A stretch of DNA of 39,332 nt from Baaleninema simplex PCC 7105 (GTDB lineage Bacteria > Cyanobacteriota > Cyanobacteriia > Cyanobacteriales > Geitlerinemataceae). The translations under genes and the position numbers were made by a program. Below are positions 23,563 to 32,981 of this stretch, one piece after another (the first letter of the stretch is position 1; every line of letters begins with the position of its first letter). The notes below the pieces were generated by a model, which was given only the letters and a program-made list of their open reading frames with translations, was not told the origin of the DNA and did no database searches. The stretch lies in the NCBI RefSeq assembly GCF_000332355.1, contig NZ_KB235958.1:2615065-2654396 (forward strand), written 5' to 3'.

Positions 23563-26500
23563 GTGGCCGATCGCACGTACCGCTTGTTGTTAGCTGAAGA
23601 CGATCGCGATCTTGTAGAGGAATTGCGCGAGCTGTTGCGATCGCTGCCAAACGGTCGTTACGAACTCGAGTGGCGTTCCGAGGTCAGTTTGACCACAGGA
23701 GAGCCGTTCGACGCCTATTTCGTCGAAGCTTGGCGCGTTCGCGAACTCCCGAGATCGCAGCAGCAAAAAGCGATCGCCCTCGTCGAAACGGTCGAAGCTG
23801 GACTGACCGCGATCGAAGCCGGAGCTAGCGATTATCTCTTGCGCGATCGCCTCGATCGCGCCGCCCTCGAAAAAACCCTGCGATCGCTGCGATCGCGAGA
23901 GCGAAACCATTTATACGAATCCCTTTTGAGCGACGTGGCCGAAACGATTCTCGTCACCGATCTCCAGGGAGACTTTATCTGGATTTGTCCCAACGTGAGG
24001 GTCATTTTTGGATACGCAGTCAGCGACGTCGCAGCCCTGAAAAACGTTAGCAGTTTGTTACCGAGGGATCTGTTCGAGTTCGAGGATCTCGCGCGAACCG
24101 GAGAACTGCTCGATCTCAATTGCACGATTCGCGATCGAGCGGGAAACGAACATCATCTACTCGTCAACGTCAAATATCTCGAGAAACAACACATCTCCTA
24201 CATCTGTCGAGACACGACCGAACGTCATCGCACCGCTCGACTGCAAACGCTCAACACCGCCCTAGAAGAAGAAATTCAGACTCGCAAGCAGGTCGAAACC
24301 GCTCTAGCTGAAAGCGAAGCCAAATTTCGCGGCATGGTCGAACGGGCGGGTGTGGGAATTTCGCAAGTCGATCTCGACGGACGATGGATTTTCGCCAACG
24401 ACAAACTGGTCGATTTCCTGGGCTATTCCCAAACCGAACTACAACAGATAAAGTGGCAGGATATCACGTACCCCGACGATCTCGAGGAAGATCTCGACCT
24501 CGTCCGACAGCTCTACGACGGTCGAATCGATCGCTACAGTCTCGAAAAACGCTACGTTTGCCAAGACGGAAAGGTGGTTTGGGCGCAAATCTTCATGACG
24601 CTCCTACGGGATGCAGCAGGAAATCCCGCCTCCTACATCGGCATTGTCGAAGACATCGGCGATCGCAAACAGACGGAAGCCACCTTAAAAGAGCGGGAAC
24701 GAGAATTTCGCACCTTAGCCGAAAACTTTCCCGAAATCATTACGCGCTTCGATCGCAACTTACGCCACGTCTACGTCAGTCCCAGGATCGAAAAACTCAC
24801 GGGAATGCCTCTCAAAGCCTTTATCGGGAAAACCAATCGCGAACTGCGAATGCCCGAAAGCCTGGTCGTTCGATGGGAACGCGCGATCGAAACCGTTTTT
24901 GAAACCCAACAGTCCCAAGACCTCGAGTTTTCCTGGCCGTCTCCCGACGGCGTGAAATGGTTTCAAACCCGACTCGTTCCCGAATATAGCGAAGACAGTT
25001 CCGTTCGCTTCGTCATGGGCGTGACCACTGACATCACAGCTCGCAAACAGGCCGAAGCAGACATCGAACAACTGGCCGAGCGCCTCGTAACCGTCATCAA
25101 CACTGTCGGCGAAGGGATTACCCTCAGCGATCGCCGGGGCAACTTCCTGATTTTCAACTCTCCCATGCAGGAAACAACCGGATATAGCCTCGAAGAAGCC
25201 AATCGCTCTCCAAATTTTTTCAAACTGCTCTATCCCGAACCGACTGCCTTTCAAGAGTTTGAAGCCCACTTCGATCGCGTCGTACAGTACGGACGAGCGC
25301 GCAACCGAGAAACCCAGATCCGCACCAAAGACGGAACCTGTAAAACGCTCCTCGTCTCGACGACACTCATGCAGTTCGGCGATCGCAACTGGTTTCTGAG
25401 TGCCTACCGCGACATCAGCGATCGTCGAGCCACCACCGAAGCGCTCGAACGGGAGCGCAACCGCCTCGCCGAAGCTCAAAAAATCGCCCACGTGGGCAGT
25501 TGGGAATTCGACCTCCTCACCCGCGAACTGTCTTGGTCTGACGAAACCTTTCGGATTTTCGGTGTCGATCTCGATCGACACCGGGAACCGACCCTCGAAG
25601 AACATATCCGACAACTTCACCCCGACGATCGCCAGATATGGGAATCCGAACTCTACCGAGCGATTCGCCAAGGTTGTCTCTACGAACTCGAACTCCGTAT
25701 CTTGCGACCCGATGGCGACACGCGCCACGTTTACGTGCGAGGCTATCCCGTTTACACCGACGATGGCGAACCGATGCACCTGTTCGGAACCGTTCTCGAC
25801 ATTACCGATCGCAAACGTCGCGAAGAAGAACTTCAACAAAGCCAACGCTTCGTCGAACGCATCGCCGACGCATCACCTCAACTGCTATACATTTACGATC
25901 TACAAGCTGGACGCTGTACCTACGTCAACCAACAAAGTCTCGAAATTTTGGGAGATTCCCCTGAAGACGTTCGAGAACTCGGATATCGCTTTATCGAAGA
26001 ACGCTTGCATCCAAACGACCTCAAAAACCTCCCCACCTTGCCCGATCGCTGGAGTCGCCTCACCGACGGCGAAGTATTCGAGTGGACGTTTCAAATCCGA
26101 GGCCGCGACGGTTCTTATCGCTGGCTGCGATCGCGTAACGTCGTTTACGATCGCGATGAGAACGGGGCGATCCGACAGATTTTAGGAACCGCCACCGACA
26201 TTACCGAACACCAGCAGGCTCAACTCGAACTCTGTCGCAGCGAAGCGCGCCTGCAAACCATCGTCAACAGTATCTCAGACAGTCTCGTTATCGTCGATCG
26301 CCAGGGAATCGTACGGTTTGCCAATCCCTCGGCGGCTCGGCTGTTCGGTCGTCCCCTCTCGCAACTCGTCGGCTGGGAGTTCGGACAGCCCATCGTCGTC
26401 GGCAGTGCCAGCGAACTCCACGCGATCCGTCCGGGGGGAAACCTGGTCGTTGCAGAAATGAACGTGGCGGAAACCCACTGGGACGACGAAGCGGTGTACG

Positions 26501-28797
26501 TGGTTGCATTACGGGACATTACCGAACGGCGACAGGCTGAGGAAGCGCTACGGGACAGCGAAGCCAAATTCCGGCAGATGGCAGAAAACATCCAAGATGT
26601 CTTTTGGCTGTTTTCTGCCCCGATGGGAAAACTGCTTTACGTCAGTCCGGCGTACGAACGTATCTGGCAGCGATCGCCGGCCGATCTTTACACCGATCCC
26701 GAATCTTGGCTCGAATCCGTTCATCCCGACGATCTCGCCCTGATGCGTACTGTCCTCGCTCGAGAGCGGCGAGGGCAGGGCAGTCGGCAAGAGTACCGCA
26801 TTTACCGACCCGACGGCGAACTGCGCTGGATTTCTGCCCGCACTTTTCCCATTTATGACGAACGGGGAGAGGTGGTGCGAATGGCGGGAATTGCTGAAGA
26901 CGTGACCGATCGCAAACGCGCTGAAGCCGAGTTAGAACGCTATCGCACTCAACTCGAAGCCTTAGTCGAACAGCGCACGGCACAACTGCAAGCCGCCAAC
27001 GATCGCTTACAAGAAGAAATGACGCGACGCCAACAAGCACAAGCGAGACTTCACTTTCAAGCACGATTGTTAGACGTGGTAGAACACGCGGTTATCGCGA
27101 CAGATTTGTCCGGGGCGATCGTGTATTGGAACCGCTTCGCCGAACGACTGTACGGATGGTCGGCCGAAGAGGCGATCGGAGGCAATGTCCTCGATATCCT
27201 CTCGACCCCTACCTCGCGCGATCGCGGGCGAGAATTGATGGGACAGTTGAGTCGAGGAGAAAGTTGGTCGGGAGAGTTTCAAGTCAAACGTCGCGACGGC
27301 ACGGCGTTTCCCGCCCTCGTGACCAACTCACCAATCGTTAACGAAAACGATCGGCTCGTGGGGATGGTGGGGGTATCCATCAACATCAGCGATCGCAAAC
27401 AGGCCGAAGAAGCGCTGAAAAAGGCTAACGCCGAACTCGGCATCGTCGTCGAACAGCAAACTCGGGATCTGGCCGAGGCCATCGAGCGCCTCCAGCAAGA
27501 ACTGGCCCAGCGCAAACAGGCTGAAAGGGCATTTCGATCGCAAGTCGAACGAGAACGCTTGTTGGCACAAGTGCAAGAACGGATGCGTCAGTCTCTCGAT
27601 CTCGACGAAATTTTAGAGACGACCGTGGCCGAAGTGCAACAACTTCTCGATGCCGATCGCGTGACGGTTTATCGCGCCGTCGGAAACGGACAGTTCGAGG
27701 TGGTTCACGAAGCCCTCAGAGGCGAGTTTTATTCGGTATTGGGACGCTCGATCTCGATCGAAACGGAAACTTTTATACCCATCCAAGCGGACGGTTACCG
27801 CTGCGATAACCTGTACGTTCGGGTGTTCGCGGTGCGAGATCCCCAAAGCCGAACCGAAGAAGAGTCCGTTTGGGGCATCTTGTGCGTGCAGCAATGTCGA
27901 GCGGTTGGCGAGGAAGGACAGCAACCTTTTCGCACCTGGACCGAGGGAGAGCGGGAGTTACTTCACCAAGTCAGCGATCGCTTGAGTATCGCGCTGTATC
28001 AAGCGCAACTCCTCGACAACCAGGTGCGTTATGCTCGGGAACTGGCGCGATCGAACCGAGAACTCGAACAGTTCGCCTATATCGCCTCTCACGACTTGCA
28101 AGAACCCCTGCGAGCGGTGACGGGATTTGCCGAACTGCTCGCAGACGAATATCGCGATCGCCTTGACGGGGAAGCCTTAGAATATCTCGATTTCATTATC
28201 GACGGCGCCCGACGGATGCAGCAGTTGATTCGCGATCTGCTGGCCTTCTCGCGGGTGGGAACTCGGGGGAAAGCGTTCGCCCTGACCGATTGCAATGCCG
28301 TCCTCGATCGCGCTTTATCTAACCTACACGCCGCGATCGCCGACAGTCAGGCGATCGTCGAACGAGACAACCTACCCGAAGTTTGGGCTGACGAGTCCCA
28401 GATGGTACAGCTATTTCAAAATCTCATCGGCAACGCCATTAAGTTTCGCGGCGATCGTCCCCCACAGATTCGCATTACGGTAAGATTACTATCGGATAGT
28501 TGGCAATTTTGCGTTTGCGATAACGGTATCGGCATCGATCCCAAATTTTCCGATCGCGTGTTCGAGGTGTTCCAACGTCTCCACACGCGACGCCAATACC
28601 CAGGGACGGGTATCGGATTGGCGATTTGCAAAAAAATTGTCGAACGACACGGAGGTAAAATGTGGGTCGAATCGTCTCTCGGTGAAGGTTCGGCATTTTA
28701 CTTTACGCTGCGGTGCAACCCCGAACCCCAAAAGGTGACGAGGGAACACGCCCCTGGAGATCCGTGTCCCCAGCCAGAGAACAGGTTGTTTTCGTAA
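23563..28797 (+). CDS. Multi-PAS/GAF sensor histidine kinase with N-terminal pseudo-receiver
   Basis: 1744 residues from a GTG start (MADRTYRLLLAEDD). Rough order: a receiver-like domain (1-115); nine PAS units spaced ~125 residues (about 118-1290), most closing with ITDRK/ITERR-type PAC ends; a coiled coil; a GAF domain (about 1345-1490, with the IPIQADGYRCDNLYV segment of phytochrome-like proteins); HisKA (His1510 in IASHDLQEPLRAV); and HATPase_c (N box NLIGNAIKF at 1620-1628, DNGIGI, GTGIGLAICKKI). The receiver keeps AEDD but has DAYFVEAW where the phospho-acceptor Asp should sit, so it is probably not phosphorylated. There are no membrane helices. The GAF domain lacks an obvious bilin-binding Cys-His pair. 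It probably signals to the receiver encoded 22 bp downstream. Confidence 0.93.
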   Translation: MADRTYRLLLAEDDRDLVEELRELLRSLPNGRYELEWRSEVSLTTGEPFDAYFVEAWRVRELPRSQQQKAIALVETVEAGLTAIEAGASDYLLRDRLDRAALEKTLRSLRSRERNHLYESLLSDVAETILVTDLQGDFIWICPNVRVIFGYAVSDVAALKNVSSLLPRDLFEFEDLARTGELLDLNCTIRDRAGNEHHLLVNVKYLEKQHISYICRDTTERHRTARLQTLNTALEEEIQTRKQVETALAESEAKFRGMVERAGVGISQVDLDGRWIFANDKLVDFLGYSQTELQQIKWQDITYPDDLEEDLDLVRQLYDGRIDRYSLEKRYVCQDGKVVWAQIFMTLLRDAAGNPASYIGIVEDIGDRKQTEATLKEREREFRTLAENFPEIITRFDRNLRHVYVSPRIEKLTGMPLKAFIGKTNRELRMPESLVVRWERAIETVFETQQSQDLEFSWPSPDGVKWFQTRLVPEYSEDSSVRFVMGVTTDITARKQAEADIEQLAERLVTVINTVGEGITLSDRRGNFLIFNSPMQETTGYSLEEANRSPNFFKLLYPEPTAFQEFEAHFDRVVQYGRARNRETQIRTKDGTCKTLLVSTTLMQFGDRNWFLSAYRDISDRRATTEALERERNRLAEAQKIAHVGSWEFDLLTRELSWSDETFRIFGVDLDRHREPTLEEHIRQLHPDDRQIWESELYRAIRQGCLYELELRILRPDGDTRHVYVRGYPVYTDDGEPMHLFGTVLDITDRKRREEELQQSQRFVERIADASPQLLYIYDLQAGRCTYVNQQSLEILGDSPEDVRELGYRFIEERLHPNDLKNLPTLPDRWSRLTDGEVFEWTFQIRGRDGSYRWLRSRNVVYDRDENGAIRQILGTATDITEHQQAQLELCRSEARLQTIVNSISDSLVIVDRQGIVRFANPSAARLFGRPLSQLVGWEFGQPIVVGSASELHAIRPGGNLVVAEMNVAETHWDDEAVYVVALRDITERRQAEEALRDSEAKFRQMAENIQDVFWLFSAPMGKLLYVSPAYERIWQRSPADLYTDPESWLESVHPDDLALMRTVLARERRGQGSRQEYRIYRPDGELRWISARTFPIYDERGEVVRMAGIAEDVTDRKRAEAELERYRTQLEALVEQRTAQLQAANDRLQEEMTRRQQAQARLHFQARLLDVVEHAVIATDLSGAIVYWNRFAERLYGWSAEEAIGGNVLDILSTPTSRDRGRELMGQLSRGESWSGEFQVKRRDGTAFPALVTNSPIVNENDRLVGMVGVSINISDRKQAEEALKKANAELGIVVEQQTRDLAEAIERLQQELAQRKQAERAFRSQVERERLLAQVQERMRQSLDLDEILETTVAEVQQLLDADRVTVYRAVGNGQFEVVHEALRGEFYSVLGRSISIETETFIPIQADGYRCDNLYVRVFAVRDPQSRTEEESVWGILCVQQCRAVGEEGQQPFRTWTEGERELLHQVSDRLSIALYQAQLLDNQVRYARELARSNRELEQFAYIASHDLQEPLRAVTGFAELLADEYRDRLDGEALEYLDFIIDGARRMQQLIRDLLAFSRVGTRGKAFALTDCNAVLDRALSNLHAAIADSQAIVERDNLPEVWADESQMVQLFQNLIGNAIKFRGDRPPQIRITVRLLSDSWQFCVCDNGIGIDPKFSDRVFEVFQRLHTRRQYPGTGIGLAICKKIVERHGGKMWVESSLGEGSAFYFTLRCNPEPQKVTREHAPGDPCPQPENRLFS

Positions 28798-28819
28798 ATT
28801 TTTGTTGTAAAACGTTTTA

Positions 28820-29275
28820 ATGTTGGAGCGAGCGGTTGAATCGGGGTCGCACAGCCAAATCTACGTATTAGTTGTCGAAGATTCTCCAGGGGATGCGAAG
28901 TTAATTGAAATGGCGTTCGATCGCGGACGAACGCGGCCGCGTCTCTACATCGTCGAAGACGGCGTCGAAGCCCTGGACTTTTTGCACCGAGAGGGAAAAT
29001 ACGCGAACTGTCCCCGCCCTCACCTAGTTCTACTCGACCTCAACCTCCCCCGTAAGTCGGGATTAGAAGTCTTATCGGAAATCAAGCGCGATCCCCACTT
29101 AAAAGTCATTCCCACCGTGGTTTTAACGACCTCAGACGACGAGTTAGAAATTTTACGCTGTTACCAACATCACGCCAACTGCTATCTCGTCAAACCCACG
29201 AGTTTCCAAAAATTCTGCCACGCGATCGCCTGTATCGAAGCCCTATGGCTAGATGCCGCCAAACTCCCCAATTAG
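28820..29275 (+). CDS. Single-domain response regulator, Rcp1-like
   Basis: 151 residues, one receiver domain. Acidic residues Glu20-Asp21, phospho-acceptor Asp73 (LVLLDLNLPRKSG), Thr103/104 and Lys125 (YLVKPTSFQKF) are all in place. The VLVVEDSPGDAKLIEMAF opening and the long loop before beta-3 (LHREGKYANCPRPHL) are typical of Rcp1 receivers that pair with phytochrome-type kinases. There is no output domain. It begins 22 bp after the kinase stop, so the two form an operon and almost certainly a phosphotransfer pair. Confidence 0.93.
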   Translation: MLERAVESGSHSQIYVLVVEDSPGDAKLIEMAFDRGRTRPRLYIVEDGVEALDFLHREGKYANCPRPHLVLLDLNLPRKSGLEVLSEIKRDPHLKVIPTVVLTTSDDELEILRCYQHHANCYLVKPTSFQKFCHAIACIEALWLDAAKLPN

Positions 29276-29510
29276 ATGAGGTAAAGACAGTCACCAGTCA
29301 CCAGTCACCAGTCACCAGTCACCAGTCACCACTCTTCCCTGAAAAAGCTCCCCTGCTCCTCTTCACTCTTCATTCTTCCCTCTTCACTCTTCCCTCTTCC
29401 CTGAAGAAGCTCCCTTGCCCGAGATCGATCGCACGGCGCGATCGCAGTTATAGTAAACTGGGGATTTGTTCGGTTTACCCTCCCCTTCAGAGTCGAGTAG
29501 AGGTTCGTGC
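29276..29510. other. Repetitive spacer before gatA
   Basis: It holds the CAGTCAC heptamer array (29288-29329), then CT-rich DNA in which TTCCCTGAAAAAGCTCCC (about 29335) is repeated as TTCCCTGAAGAAGCTCCC (about 29395). No gene is present. Confidence 0.6.
29288..29329 (+). repeat. Heptamer tandem repeat CAGTCAC x6
   Basis: Six perfect copies of CAGTCAC in 42 bases. Shorter related runs occur at 5655-5680 (inverted) and 16337-16350. Heptameric short tandemly repeated sequences are a known feature of cyanobacterial genomes. There are no unique spacers, so it is not a CRISPR. Confidence 0.9.
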
Positions 29511-30968
29511 ATGGCATCCATCCGTGAGTTGCACCAACAATTGGTGGAAAAAGAACGTTCTGCCGTCGAACTGACGACAGAAACCCTAAAACGCATTGAG
29601 GCGTTGGAACCGCAACTTCACAGCTTTCTTTACGTCACAGCCGACCTAGCCCTAGAGCAGGCGCGACGGGTCGATGCCAAAATTGCGGCCCGAGAGGAGA
29701 TCGGGCCGCTCGAGGGCATCCCGATCGCCATCAAAGACAATCTCTGTACGCGCGGCTTACCCACCACCTGCGCCTCGCGCATTCTCGAAAACTACGTTCC
29801 GCCTTACAACGCGACGGTTATCGACAAACTGCATGCAGCCGGGGCGGTCATCGTGGGGAAAACGAACCTCGATGAATTTGCGATGGGGAGTTCCACTGAA
29901 AACTCCGCGTTCCAAGTGACTGCCAACCCCTGGGATACGACGCGAGTTCCCGGCGGTTCCTCGGGAGGATCGGCGGCGGCGGTCGCGGCCAAAGAATGCG
30001 TGGTTTCTCTGGGATCGGATACCGGCGGCTCGATTCGTCAACCGGCCTCGTTCTGTGGCGTCGTCGGCTTGAAACCCACTTACGGCTTAGTCTCTCGCTA
30101 CGGCTTAGTCGCTTACGCTTCCTCTCTCGACCAAATCGGCCCCTTTGGGCGTACCGTTGACGATACGGCACTGCTGCTCGAGGCGATCGCCGGATACGAC
30201 GCCAAAGACTCCACCAGTTTGAAAACCGAAATCCCCAGATATTCCAAATTCATTCAACCGAACCTGAAATCGAAAGGACGGCTTCGGGTTGGTGTTATTC
30301 AAGAAACCTTCGGTAAAGGCTTAGACCCAGAAGTCGAAACCGCCGTCAAAACGGCTGTCGAAACCTTGCAAGAATTGGGAGCAGAAGTCCAAGTCGTCTC
30401 TTGTCCGACGTTCCGTTACGGCTTACCCACCTATTACATCCTCGCCCCCTCGGAAGCTTCCTCGAACTTGGCGCGATACGACGGCGTGAAATACGGAATG
30501 CGCGCGGACGAGACTGAAGACCTCATCGAAATGTACTCGAAAACCCGCGCTCGAGGCTTCGGCGCAGAGGTCAAACGCCGCATCGTCATCGGCACTTACG
30601 CTCTCTCGGCCGGATATTACGATGCGTACTATTTGAAAGCCCAAAAAGTCCGCACGCTGATCTGTCAAGATTTCCAAAAAGCCTTCGCTCAAGTCGATGT
30701 TTTGGTGACGCCGACCGCCCCGACGACGGCGTTTAAAGCTGGCGAAAAAACCAACGATCCCTTGAGTATGTATCTGTCGGACTTGATGACGATTCCCGTT
30801 AACTTGGCAGGGCTTCCAGCGCTGAGTATGCCTTGCGGTTTCGACCGTCAAGGACTGCCAGTCGGACTTCAACTCATCGGAAACGTCTTGCAGGAAGCTC
30901 GCTTGTTGGAAGTCGCCAACGCTTACGAAAAAGCCACGGACTGGAACCAACGCCATCCGAAGCTTTAA
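29511..30968 (+). CDS. gatA: Asp-tRNA(Asn)/Glu-tRNA(Gln) amidotransferase subunit A
   Basis: 485 residues, normal for GatA. The amidase triad is Lys75 (IAIKDNLCT), Ser150 (PGGSSGGS) and Ser174 (TGGSIRQP), aligned with Lys79/Ser154/Ser178 of studied enzymes. Conserved [18 protein letters not shown] and [13 protein letters not shown] are present. It hydrolyses glutamine and passes ammonia to GatB for misacylated Glu-tRNA(Gln) (and Asp-tRNA(Asn)). The ATG at 29511 begins [11 protein letters not shown], as in orthologues; a TTG 15 codons upstream is in spacer sequence. gatB and gatC are not nearby, which is usual in cyanobacteria. Confidence 0.97.
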   Translation: MASIRELHQQLVEKERSAVELTTETLKRIEALEPQLHSFLYVTADLALEQARRVDAKIAAREEIGPLEGIPIAIKDNLCTRGLPTTCASRILENYVPPYNATVIDKLHAAGAVIVGKTNLDEFAMGSSTENSAFQVTANPWDTTRVPGGSSGGSAAAVAAKECVVSLGSDTGGSIRQPASFCGVVGLKPTYGLVSRYGLVAYASSLDQIGPFGRTVDDTALLLEAIAGYDAKDSTSLKTEIPRYSKFIQPNLKSKGRLRVGVIQETFGKGLDPEVETAVKTAVETLQELGAEVQVVSCPTFRYGLPTYYILAPSEASSNLARYDGVKYGMRADETEDLIEMYSKTRARGFGAEVKRRIVIGTYALSAGYYDAYYLKAQKVRTLICQDFQKAFAQVDVLVTPTAPTTAFKAGEKTNDPLSMYLSDLMTIPVNLAGLPALSMPCGFDRQGLPVGLQLIGNVLQEARLLEVANAYEKATDWNQRHPKL

Positions 30969-30982
30969 CCCGAAGTCGTAGG

Positions 30983-31037
30983 GTGCGTGACTTGAAAAAT
31001 CGGGTGTCGATCGTGAGATCGATAAATCGTCACGCAC
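30983..31037. repeat. Palindromic repeat GTGCGTGAC...GTCACGCAC, copy C
   Basis: Ends GTGCGTGAC (30983-30991) and GTCACGCAC (31029-31037) are inverted copies. In reverse complement, the interior and the flank to about 31055 match 5549-5624. It lies 12 bp after the gatA stop, just before the terminator. Confidence 0.65.
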
Positions 31038-31070
31038 CGCCAATGTACACCGCCTACCAAAAGTTACCCG

Positions 31071-31102
31071 TAGAGACGTTGTCGGTAACGTCTCTATTTT
31101 TT
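31071..31102 (+). terminator. Intrinsic terminator after gatA
   Basis: TAGAGACGTT (31071-31080), loop GTCGGT, AACGTCTCTA (31087-31096), then six T. The perfect 10-bp stem with T-run is a textbook rho-independent terminator. Confidence 0.9.
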
Positions 31103-31182
31103 GATTTTTGATGGCCGTTTGGTCTTCCTTAAATGGTAGAATTGTCGATCGTCAAATTTGATTAGGGGAGTAAAACCGGACG

Positions 31183-32127
31183 ATGGCGGGCAGCGAAGTT
31201 AAAGCAGATCTGTGGATTACTGAATACATTACGCCCTGGGACGTCTACCTCCACGGGGCGACGCGCTTATTGGCATTTCAACAAACGGAATTTCAGGAAA
31301 TGTACATCGTCGAAACGGGGGCTTACGGAAAAGCTCTGGTTCTCGATGGAAAATGGCAGTCCTGCACGGGAGATGAGTTTCTCTACCACGAACCTCTGGT
31401 TCATCCGTCCTGCATCGGTCACGGCGCACCCCGCAACGTCTTGATTCTCGGTGGCGGCGAAGGGGCGACGCTGCGGGAAGTGCTGCGGTGGAACACGGTC
31501 GAACGGGCGGTGATGGTGGACATCGACAATGCGGTGGTCGAAGCCTGTCGCCAGCATCTGCCGGAAATGCACCAAAATGCGTTTGACGATCCTCGAAGCG
31601 AGCTAGTTATCGGTGACGCCCTGAAGTATCTCGACGATACGACGATCGCGTGGGACGTGGTTATTTCCGATCTCTCCGATCCCATTGAGGAAGGGCCGTC
31701 GTTCCAGTTATTTACGAAAGAGTATTTCGAGCAAATTCGCGGCGTTTTATCGCCCCGAGGTCATTTTGTGGTGCAGGCGGGGCCGGTAGCACCGGCGGAG
31801 TTACAACTTCACGCCCGCATTGTTAACACTCTCAAGGCGGTGTTTCCTCACGTTCAGTCTTACAGTTCTTACGTTCCCACCTATGCCGCGCCTTGGGGGT
31901 TTGCGTTGGCTTCGATGCAGGAGCTTTCAACGCGCCCCGATCCCGAGTCGATCGATCGCATCCTGGCGGAAAACACCACAGGCGGCTTGCGAATGTTCGA
32001 CGGAACGACGCTGTTGGGGATGACGAACCTTCCTCGCCACCTCCGCGATGCGATCGCTCGGGAAACGGAAGTCTACACGAAAGCCCATCCGCCCAAGTTC
32101 TTTGGAAAAGGGGTGGTGAAGCAGTAA
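31183..32127 (+). CDS. Polyamine aminopropyltransferase (spermidine/thermospermine synthase family)
   Basis: 314 residues with the SpeE fold: N-terminal beta domain (QTEFQEMYIVETGAYGKALV then LDGKWQSCTGDEFLYHEPLV) and a Rossmann domain. GGGEG is at 90-94, the aminopropyl-donor-binding acidic residue in MVDID at 113, IGDA at 143-146, and the catalytic segment ISDLSDPIEEGPSFQLFTKE at 161-180. The gate sequence DLSDP...EEGP with QLFTKE is closer to plant thermospermine synthase (DLADP...GGP, QLYT) than to bacterial SpeE (DSTDP), so the product may not be spermidine. It is cytosolic. It ends in a hairpin at 32140-32170. Confidence 0.9.
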   Translation: MAGSEVKADLWITEYITPWDVYLHGATRLLAFQQTEFQEMYIVETGAYGKALVLDGKWQSCTGDEFLYHEPLVHPSCIGHGAPRNVLILGGGEGATLREVLRWNTVERAVMVDIDNAVVEACRQHLPEMHQNAFDDPRSELVIGDALKYLDDTTIAWDVVISDLSDPIEEGPSFQLFTKEYFEQIRGVLSPRGHFVVQAGPVAPAELQLHARIVNTLKAVFPHVQSYSSYVPTYAAPWGFALASMQELSTRPDPESIDRILAENTTGGLRMFDGTTLLGMTNLPRHLRDAIARETEVYTKAHPPKFFGKGVVKQ

Positions 32128-32170
32128 TGAGGAGATGAGGAGATGAGGAGATGATGTGACTCCTCATCTC
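32127..32170. terminator. Repeat ATGAGGAG x3 and convergent hairpin
   Basis: Three copies of ATGAGGAG (32127-32150) follow the aminopropyltransferase stop. GAGATGAGGAG (32140-32150) pairs perfectly with CTCCTCATCTC (32160-32170), an 11-bp stem with a 9-base loop. It sits between two convergent genes, so it may terminate both. Confidence 0.55.
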
Positions 32171-32174
32171 TTCA

Positions 32175-32765
32175 TCACGATTTCTCTTTCACCTTGGGTG
32201 CGCCGTTGGTGATGTCTTGGGGGGAAACCACCTGAACGTCACCTTCGACGTCGGCTCGGATGATGTCGAGGACGAGTTTTGCGTCGCCGCTCGTGGACTC
32301 GCGACATCGCGTGAGTTCGGCGCAGGTGGACGCGACTTTTTGTAGGATTTTGGCGGTTTTGCGATCGCCTGCGATTTCGAGTTCTTCTGGGCTGAGGGGG
32401 CGCTGTTCTTCGAGAACGGCTCGCACGACAGAGACGAGAGGGCGAGCGTCGTGACAAGCTTGTTGGTGTGCCACTTGCAGGTTGAGCAGGTGACAGAGTT
32501 CTCGAGCGCCCCGTTCGACGGGGAGTAAGTCGGTGTTGGGGGTGGGTTCGGAAACTGCCATAATCGATTCCTCTGTGATTCCGTTGGCAAAGCGTTCGGC
32601 TGGAAGACGGTCTTCTTCCCACAGGCTGCGGACGAGATCGATCGCCGCTTCCCGAGTTCGGGGACTGTCTCGACGGGCGAACAACCGTACGATAACCCCT
32701 TCTCGCAACCGTGGAGGAGTTTCGAGATTATCGACGATCAGATAGCTGACGATTCCTTTGGACAC
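32175..32765 (-). CDS. Hypothetical protein
   Basis: 196 residues from a GTG at 32765 (MSKGIVSYLIVDNLETPPRL). The N-terminal half is alpha/beta (REGVIVRLFARRDSPRTREA, then AIDLVRSLWEEDRL). The C-terminal half is helical with three cysteines (CHLLNL, CHDARP, CAELTRC) and ends in a lysine-rich tail. I do not recognise the family and see no catalytic motif, signal peptide or membrane helix. It is convergent with the aminopropyltransferase gene. An IS5-family element lies 216 bp upstream of its start, so its promoter region may have been altered. Confidence 0.6.
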   Translation of the reverse strand: MSKGIVSYLIVDNLETPPRLREGVIVRLFARRDSPRTREAAIDLVRSLWEEDRLPAERFANGITEESIMAVSEPTPNTDLLPVERGARELCHLLNLQVAHQQACHDARPLVSVVRAVLEEQRPLSPEELEIAGDRKTAKILQKVASTCAELTRCRESTSGDAKLVLDIIRADVEGDVQVVSPQDITNGAPKVKEKS

Positions 32766-32981
32766 GGATCGGGGGGCGGTATTGGTTGATTTTTAGTTCA
32801 ATGTATCAATTTTAGCAGATTGGGGCGATCTCATCGATCTGGCGATCGCAAACTCGTCGAATTGAGATAGCCCACATCAGAATTTTGAGAAGGTCTGGAC
32901 AAATTAGCAAGGGCTGTCCTTCAGTCCCGACATCTCAACCCCAAAATAAATGAAATCCTGTGACGACCTTATGAGACAACC

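Noticed and set aside
24760-25845. 361-codon minus-strand frame inside the kinase gene
   Set aside because: It is the antisense shadow of a GC-rich, strongly conserved PAS region and has no recognisable domain.
29288-29329. Possible CRISPR array
   Set aside because: Repeats are 7 bp and directly abutting with no unique spacers; it is a simple tandem repeat.
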